Below, in pieces: positions 4,547-8,893 of a DNA stretch of 8,893 bases. This DNA comes from Promethearchaeota archaeon (GTDB taxonomy: Archaea > Asgardarchaeota > Lokiarchaeia > Sigyniarchaeales > SOKP01), in contig JAUWZR010000100.1 of the NCBI GenBank assembly GCA_030615235.1, positions 1 through 8,893 of the forward strand, written 5' to 3'. The translations under genes were made by a program, and so were the position numbers. Positions within the stretch are counted from its first letter, which is position 1. Each line of letters starts with the position of its first letter. The notes below the pieces were generated by a model. That model was given only the letters and a program-made list of their open reading frames with translations. It was not told where the DNA came from and made no database searches.

Positions 4547-6082
4547 ATGACTATTAAATTAAAAAAACAAGTTATCGAAATTCTCATTGTATTAAAGAAA
4601 AAAAAAACTGAGCAATTGGCATCACTATTTGCAAAAGAATTGAGTATTGATTATATTGTCGCCATGGCAGCTATTAATGATCTCATCGATCACGATTTAG
4701 GAGGGTTCAGAGAAGAAGAAATTAATCAAATTTCTTTAAACGAGGAAGGACGAAATTATTTAGAAAACGGATTACCGGAAAATCAATTACTAAAACTAAT
4801 GAGGGAATCTAATGTTAAAGAGATTAACATGGAAGAATTGCTTGTCAAATCTAAGCTAGATAACCAAATTTTTTATGTCGGTCTTTCTAATATGAGAAAA
4901 AACTGTTGGATTACTCAAAGTCAAGCTACCGGAGAAAATAAGATTTTTCTTATAGCTGAAGAGTTTCCTGAAACTGATGTTGAAAAATTTATAAAGACAT
5001 TTAAGGCAAATCCTACACGTGTTTATTCCAAATTATCAAAAAATGAACAAGTACAATTTAATCTGTTGAATAGAAGGAAATTGTTTACGAAAGAGAAAAA
5101 AACACAACGCTATATTTTTCTTACAAATAAGGGGAAATCAATCAAAATCTCTAACATTGAAGAATTAGAACAGGTAAGCAAAATAACCTCGGAAATGCTT
5201 AGTTCTGGTACTTGGAAGAAATACAATCTAAAACCTTTTGATGTAACAAAACCGGGTCCCTTGTTAAAGGCGGGAAAAACGCATCCTCTTATAAATTTGA
5301 TTAATAAAATTAGAGAAGTCTTCATTTCAATGGGATTTACTGAAATTAGAGGTCCGATCGTCGAAAGTGCGTTTTTTAACTTTGACGCATTATTCCAACC
5401 ACAAGACCATCCTGCACGCGAATTACAAGACACTTTTTATTTAAACAATCCTAAAGTTGCGAGGCTACCAGACAGAGATAGGGTGCTGGCTGTTAAAGCA
5501 ACACATGAAAATGGAGGAGATTCTGGTTCGTTAGGTTGGAGGTATAAGTGGGACGAAAACACAGCTAAGCAAACAGTATTAAGAACTCATACAACTTCGA
5601 CAACTATGAGGAGATTAGCTCAATTCTATAAAGATAACGATAAAACTCCAATAAAAGTATTCTGTATAGACAGAGTATTCCGAAATGAAAATTTAGATAA
5701 ATCTCATTTAGCAGAGTTCACGCAGATAGAGGGTATCGTTATTGATGAAAATGTTAATTTAAGTAATTTGATAGGATTACTATCCGAATTTTACAGGAAG
5801 ATAGGTTTTAAAAAAATAGTAACAAGACCTGGATTTTTTCCATACACTGAACCCAGTATGGAAGTCGCCGTATATTACGATAAATTAGGAGAATGGTTAG
5901 AAATGGGTGGTTCAGGTATTTTTAGACCAGAAGTAACGTCCCCTTGGGGCATTAAAGATCCTACAAGAGTTTTGGCATGGGGTCAAGGACTTGAACGGAT
6001 AGCGATGCCGTACTATGGCCGAAAAGATATTAGAGACTTATATATAAATCCAATAAAGTGGTTACGACAACAACCATATTAA
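4547..6082 (+). CDS. pheS: Phenylalanine--tRNA ligase alpha subunit
   Basis: This is the catalytic subunit of the heterotetrameric PheRS, which activates Phe with ATP and charges tRNA-Phe. At 511 residues it has the archaeal/eukaryotic layout. Winged-helix-like N-terminal domains (about 1-210) contain KTEQLASLFAKEL and LNEEGRNYLENG. The class II core follows, with motif 1 around GFTEIRGPIVES (263-274), then FQPQDHPARELQDTFYL (283-299), LRTHTTSTTMRRL (345-357), motif 2 with RVFRNENLDKSH (376-387) and FTQIEG (391-396), the Phe pocket FFPYTEPSMEV (430-440), and motif 3 with GGSGIFRPEV (454-463) and GQGLERIAM (479-487). All key parts are present, so it should be active. ATG is the only sensible start. 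The pheT start follows 17 bp after the stop, so the subunits are co-transcribed. Confidence 0.97.
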   Translation: MTIKLKKQVIEILIVLKKKKTEQLASLFAKELSIDYIVAMAAINDLIDHDLGGFREEEINQISLNEEGRNYLENGLPENQLLKLMRESNVKEINMEELLVKSKLDNQIFYVGLSNMRKNCWITQSQATGENKIFLIAEEFPETDVEKFIKTFKANPTRVYSKLSKNEQVQFNLLNRRKLFTKEKKTQRYIFLTNKGKSIKISNIEELEQVSKITSEMLSSGTWKKYNLKPFDVTKPGPLLKAGKTHPLINLINKIREVFISMGFTEIRGPIVESAFFNFDALFQPQDHPARELQDTFYLNNPKVARLPDRDRVLAVKATHENGGDSGSLGWRYKWDENTAKQTVLRTHTTSTTMRRLAQFYKDNDKTPIKVFCIDRVFRNENLDKSHLAEFTQIEGIVIDENVNLSNLIGLLSEFYRKIGFKKIVTRPGFFPYTEPSMEVAVYYDKLGEWLEMGGSGIFRPEVTSPWGIKDPTRVLAWGQGLERIAMPYYGRKDIRDLYINPIKWLRQQPY

Positions 6083-6085
6083 ATT

Positions 6086-6092
6086 GAGGTGA
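6086..6092 (+). promoter_or_regulatory. Shine-Dalgarno of pheT
   Basis: GAGGTGA is the best Shine-Dalgarno of the window. It lies 4 bp past the pheS stop. It is placed correctly for ATT at 6097 or ATA at 6100, but too far (22 bases) from the first standard codon, TTG at 6115. This decides the pheT start. Confidence 0.7.
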
Positions 6093-6099
6093 AGCAATT

Positions 6100-7776
6100 A
6101 TACCAACCCTAGAATTGAAAATTGATAGGTTAGAAAAATTAGTAGGAAGGAAACTAGAGATCGACGAATTGGAATACGATCTGCAATGGATAGGTTTAGA
6201 TTTAGAAGATATTAACAGGGAAGAACAAATACTAAAAGTGGAATACAATCCGAATAGACCTGATTATTCAAGTCCTGAAGGTATTGCGAGAACATTAAAG
6301 GGATACTACGAAACTGAATTAGGAGCACCAACCTTCGATTTACAAAAGAGTGAAATCGTAGTTACTGTAGATCCGAGCGTAAAGAAAGTGAGACCTTATA
6401 TAGTATGCGGTATCGTTAGAAACATCGATTTAGACGAAGAAGAAGTTGCTACTTTAATGAGTATCCAAGAACACCTTCACTGGGCAGTAGGTAGAGATAG
6501 AAAAAAGGTTGCAATCGGTGTCCACGACTTAGATAAGGTAAAACCTCCCTATCGATATACTGCTGTTAAACCAGATTCCATAAGTTTTATACCCTTGCAT
6601 GGAGATGGATACGCTATGAATTTAGAAGAAATATTACTCCTTCACGAAAAAGGAATTGAATACGCTAAGATTTTAGAAGGAAAAGAGGTTTATCCTATCA
6701 TTTTTGATAGTGTTGGCGAAGTTCTTTCATTTCCTCCTATAATAAATGGTATTCTAACAACAGTAACCGATGAAACAAAAAATTTATTCTTAGATTTGAC
6801 TGGAACAGATTTAAACGCCGTTAATCTGGCATTAAATATTTTATCCACAACTCTATCTGACATGGGAGCGAAAATCGAAACCGTAGAAGTAAAGTATGAA
6901 GGGGGAGAAAATTTAATAACACCAAATCTAGATCTAAATGAATGGGAAATAGAAATTGATTATATCAATAGTTATCTTGGTTTAAATTTAACTAAAGCTG
7001 AAATAATTAAATGCTTCCAAAAAGTTAGATTAGATGCTAAAGAATCCAAAAAGCAAGGTTATTTAGATGTTTATATTCCTGCTTTTAGAGGTGATATTAT
7101 GCATTCAGTGGATCTTACTGAAGAAGTAGCTATTGGTTATGGGTATTTTAATATACCGAAATCGATTCGGGAAGGATGTATTGGAATGTATCATCCAATT
7201 CAGACATTTTCAAATAAAACTCGAACAATTATGATCGGAGCAGGATATCTGGAAGTTCTCAATTTCATTTTAACCAGTTCAGAGAAGCTTTATGATTTCA
7301 TGAGGCAAGAATACGAAGAATCTGACTTAATTCAGATTGCTAACCCGGTGTCAAAAGAATATAATACAACCCGAACTTCATTATTACCTAATCTATTAGA
7401 AACCATCCGATTTAATAGATCAGAAGAGAAACCAATCAGAATATTTGAAGTTGGAGATGTTGTACTGCTCTCTAAAGAGGAAGAAACAGGAGCTAAACGA
7501 GAAATTCACCTCTCCGCGGCATCTTATCACGAGGACGCGGATTTTACAGAAATAAGATCGACCTTAGACTTCGTAATGATGGCATTAGGAAAATTTAACG
7601 AATATGAGATAAAAGCTGAAAACAATCCTAGTTACCTTAATGGTCGTTATGGAGAGATATATATAAAAAATGTTAAGATTGGTGAAATTGGCGAAATTCA
7701 TCCTGAAGTTCTGCTGAATTTCAAACTTGAGTTTCCAGTGGCAGCATTAGAACTAAATTTGCAGAAAATTATGTAA
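6100..7776 (+). CDS. pheT: Phenylalanine--tRNA ligase beta subunit
   Basis: This is the non-catalytic subunit of PheRS, for tRNA binding and editing, with 558 residues from the proposed ATA. The N-terminal domain contains VEYNPNRPDYSSPEGIAR (47-64). A B3/4-type editing region includes AVGRDRKKVAIGVHDLD (129-145). The B5 domain ends with PAFRGDIMHSVDLTEEV (327-343) and IGYGY. The C-terminal class II-like core holds ANPVSKEYNTTRTSLLPNLL (414-433) and GEIGEIHPEVL (528-538). The start is unusual: the frame is closed by TGA at 6085-6087 and has no ATG or GTG before the core. ATA at 6100 gives an N-terminus read as M-PTLELKIDRLEKLVG, matching the MP...LE.L.G start of archaeal PheT. TTG at 6115 would lose PTLE and has no ribosome site. 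pheA follows 41 bp later with no terminator between. Confidence 0.95.
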   Translation: MPTLELKIDRLEKLVGRKLEIDELEYDLQWIGLDLEDINREEQILKVEYNPNRPDYSSPEGIARTLKGYYETELGAPTFDLQKSEIVVTVDPSVKKVRPYIVCGIVRNIDLDEEEVATLMSIQEHLHWAVGRDRKKVAIGVHDLDKVKPPYRYTAVKPDSISFIPLHGDGYAMNLEEILLLHEKGIEYAKILEGKEVYPIIFDSVGEVLSFPPIINGILTTVTDETKNLFLDLTGTDLNAVNLALNILSTTLSDMGAKIETVEVKYEGGENLITPNLDLNEWEIEIDYINSYLGLNLTKAEIIKCFQKVRLDAKESKKQGYLDVYIPAFRGDIMHSVDLTEEVAIGYGYFNIPKSIREGCIGMYHPIQTFSNKTRTIMIGAGYLEVLNFILTSSEKLYDFMRQEYEESDLIQIANPVSKEYNTTRTSLLPNLLETIRFNRSEEKPIRIFEVGDVVLLSKEEETGAKREIHLSAASYHEDADFTEIRSTLDFVMMALGKFNEYEIKAENNPSYLNGRYGEIYIKNVKIGEIGEIHPEVLLNFKLEFPVAALELNLQKIM

Positions 7777-7803
7777 TTTTATTTTATTATTTGAATAAAT
7801 ATT

Positions 7804-7810
7804 GATGTGA
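7804..7810 (+). promoter_or_regulatory. Shine-Dalgarno-like site of pheA
   Basis: GATGTGA differs at one base from the GAGGTGA of pheT. It ends seven bases before the GTG at 7818, the same register as pheT to ATA, and supports the GTG start. Confidence 0.4.
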
Positions 7811-7817
7811 AATTAAA

Positions 7818-8893
7818 GTGAGCGAAGAAGAGAAGTATAAAGAGGAATTAAAGGAGTTAAGAAAAAATTTTGACGAGATTGATGATAAAATTCTAGAGCT
7901 TCTTAATAAGAGAGGAAATTACGCTATAACAATAGGAAATATAAAGAAAAATCTAAAGTTAGAAATTTATCAACCTAAACGGGAAGAAGAACTAATCGAA
8001 AGAATCAAAAATAAGTCAACTACATTTAAAAAGGAAAGTATGGTAGCTATCTGGAAAGAGATTATTAGTGCTAGTAAAGCAATTCAAGGAACTATTTCTA
8101 AAGTTGGATATTTAGGTCCTATGGGGACTTTCACTCATCAAGCAGCTCTTGAGTTCTTCGCTAAAGCTGGAACGCAATTTGTTCCATATAGTTCTACACC
8201 AGATATTTTCGATAGTATTGAAAAAGGGGAATTAGATTTTGGCGTAGTCCCCTTTGAAAATAGTCTACAAGGAACCATTAGAGAAACCTTGGATTTGCTT
8301 ATTGAAAGAGATCTATTTATTTATGGAGACATTGAAGTTAGAGTAATTCAAAACTTGATTTGTTTGAACGATGCGGAACTTTCTGACATAAAAAATGTAA
8401 TTTCACACCCACAAGCATTTGCACAAACTAAAGCTTGGTTAAAAGCAAATTTGCCGCTTGCAAAAATTCTAGATATAAGTTCAACAGCAGAAGCAGTCAG
8501 AAGAGTTCGAATGCTAAACGATATCTCTTATGCTGCAATAGGCCCTAAATTTTCTGCTGAATTATACGATTTGAAGGTTCTCAACTCTAAGATTGAAGAT
8601 GAGAATTCAAATTTCACTAGGTTTCTCGTGATATCGAAAATCGAGAATCCTTTAAAAGGGGAAAAAATGAAAACATCTATCGTTTTTGTTACTAAGCATG
8701 TACCAGGAGCACTCTATTGGGTTTTAAAAATATTTTCCGATGCGGAAATCAACTTATCAAAAGTAGAATCCAGACCGCGAAGAAAAGGGAGATGGGAATA
8801 CATTTTCTTTATGGAATTTGAAGCAGATAAAAACGATTCCAATGCAAAATTAGCGCTGGAACAAATGAAATCTAATGTGATATGGCAGAAAAT
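7818..8893 (+). CDS. pheA: Chorismate mutase/prephenate dehydratase with ACT domain, 3' end cut
   Basis: This bifunctional enzyme converts chorismate to prephenate and then to phenylpyruvate, the committed route to phenylalanine. The window holds 358 codons and the frame runs off the right edge. The AroQ-type mutase domain (about 9-92) has R15, R32, K43/K44, Q52, R55-E56 and Q90 at the expected active-site positions. The dehydratase domain (about 96-272) shows GYLGPMGTFTHQAA (97-110), VPFENSLQGT (144-153), SHPQAFAQ (196-203) and the catalytic NFTRFLV (265-271, Thr267). The ACT domain (from about 286) has PGALYWVLK and ESRP (317-320), the sites that bind Phe in feedback-inhibited family members. 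Start GTG at 7818 follows a Shine-Dalgarno-like GATGTGA. No promoter or terminator separates it from pheT, so it likely belongs to the pheST operon. Probably only a few residues are missing. Confidence 0.93.
   Translation, partial: MSEEEKYKEELKELRKNFDEIDDKILELLNKRGNYAITIGNIKKNLKLEIYQPKREEELIERIKNKSTTFKKESMVAIWKEIISASKAIQGTISKVGYLGPMGTFTHQAALEFFAKAGTQFVPYSSTPDIFDSIEKGELDFGVVPFENSLQGTIRETLDLLIERDLFIYGDIEVRVIQNLICLNDAELSDIKNVISHPQAFAQTKAWLKANLPLAKILDISSTAEAVRRVRMLNDISYAAIGPKFSAELYDLKVLNSKIEDENSNFTRFLVISKIENPLKGEKMKTSIVFVTKHVPGALYWVLKIFSDAEINLSKVESRPRRKGRWEYIFFMEFEADKNDSNAKLALEQMKSNVIWQK

Noticed and set aside
5110..5433. Minus-strand 107-codon frame inside pheS
   Set aside because: It is entirely antisense to the conserved class II core of pheS. 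Codon structure is explained by pheS.
6115..6117. TTG as the pheT start
   Set aside because: It has no Shine-Dalgarno nearby and would cut off the conserved N-terminal PTLE residues, while GAGGTGA at 6086-6092 points to 6097-6100.

Overview
The window looks like a piece of an AT-rich archaeal chromosome. The evidence is archaeal-type PheS (511 aa, winged-helix N-terminus) and PheT, an archaeal-type phosphopantetheine adenylyltransferase, a DUF1512-type protein, TATA-like boxes about 25-33 bp upstream of most starts, and T-tract terminators without strong hairpins. The gene mix (SCP2-like carrier, Gly/Phe/Arg-rich protein, membrane zinc-ribbon protein) suggests an Asgard archaeon such as Lokiarchaeia. 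That lineage guess is inference; no rRNA or other phylogenetic marker is present here. All gene identities come from motif recognition, without database searches.

Left part (1-3127), all genes on the minus strand. From right to left these are a DUF1512-type membrane-anchored protein, a small SCP2-like lipid-carrier protein, a CBS-pair protein with four membrane helices, and the start of a Gly/Phe/Arg-rich protein that runs off the left edge. The first three appear to have their own promoters. T-tract terminators follow the DUF1512-type and SCP2-like genes. The last two are coupled: the CBS stop codon nearly touches the next start. A perfect 13-bp tandem repeat lies just upstream of the CBS gene promoter.

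Middle part (3276-4185), plus strand. A two-helix membrane protein with a cytoplasmic-type zinc ribbon is followed after a short gap by phosphopantetheine adenylyltransferase (CoA biosynthesis). The latter appears to start at a near-cognate ATT codon.

The 361-bp gap 4186-4546 in front of pheS is the most structured non-coding stretch. It holds a T-tract terminator, a good TATA box at its left end, a possible Phe-rich mini-ORF whose stop abuts a 10-bp hairpin arm, two interleaved 8-bp inverted repeats, and a second TATA box just before pheS.

Right part (4547-8893), plus strand. pheS, pheT and a bifunctional chorismate mutase/prephenate dehydratase (pheA, cut by the right edge) form a probable operon. 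It joins the enzymes that charge tRNA-Phe with the enzyme that commits chorismate to phenylalanine. pheT has no ATG, GTG or well-placed TTG start; homology and Shine-Dalgarno spacing point to ATA (or ATT). The strongest observations are the near-cognate starts of pheT and the CoA gene, the possible Phe-responsive leader of pheS, and the Gly-rich/CBS gene pair. No mobile element, CRISPR array, tRNA or rRNA was seen.
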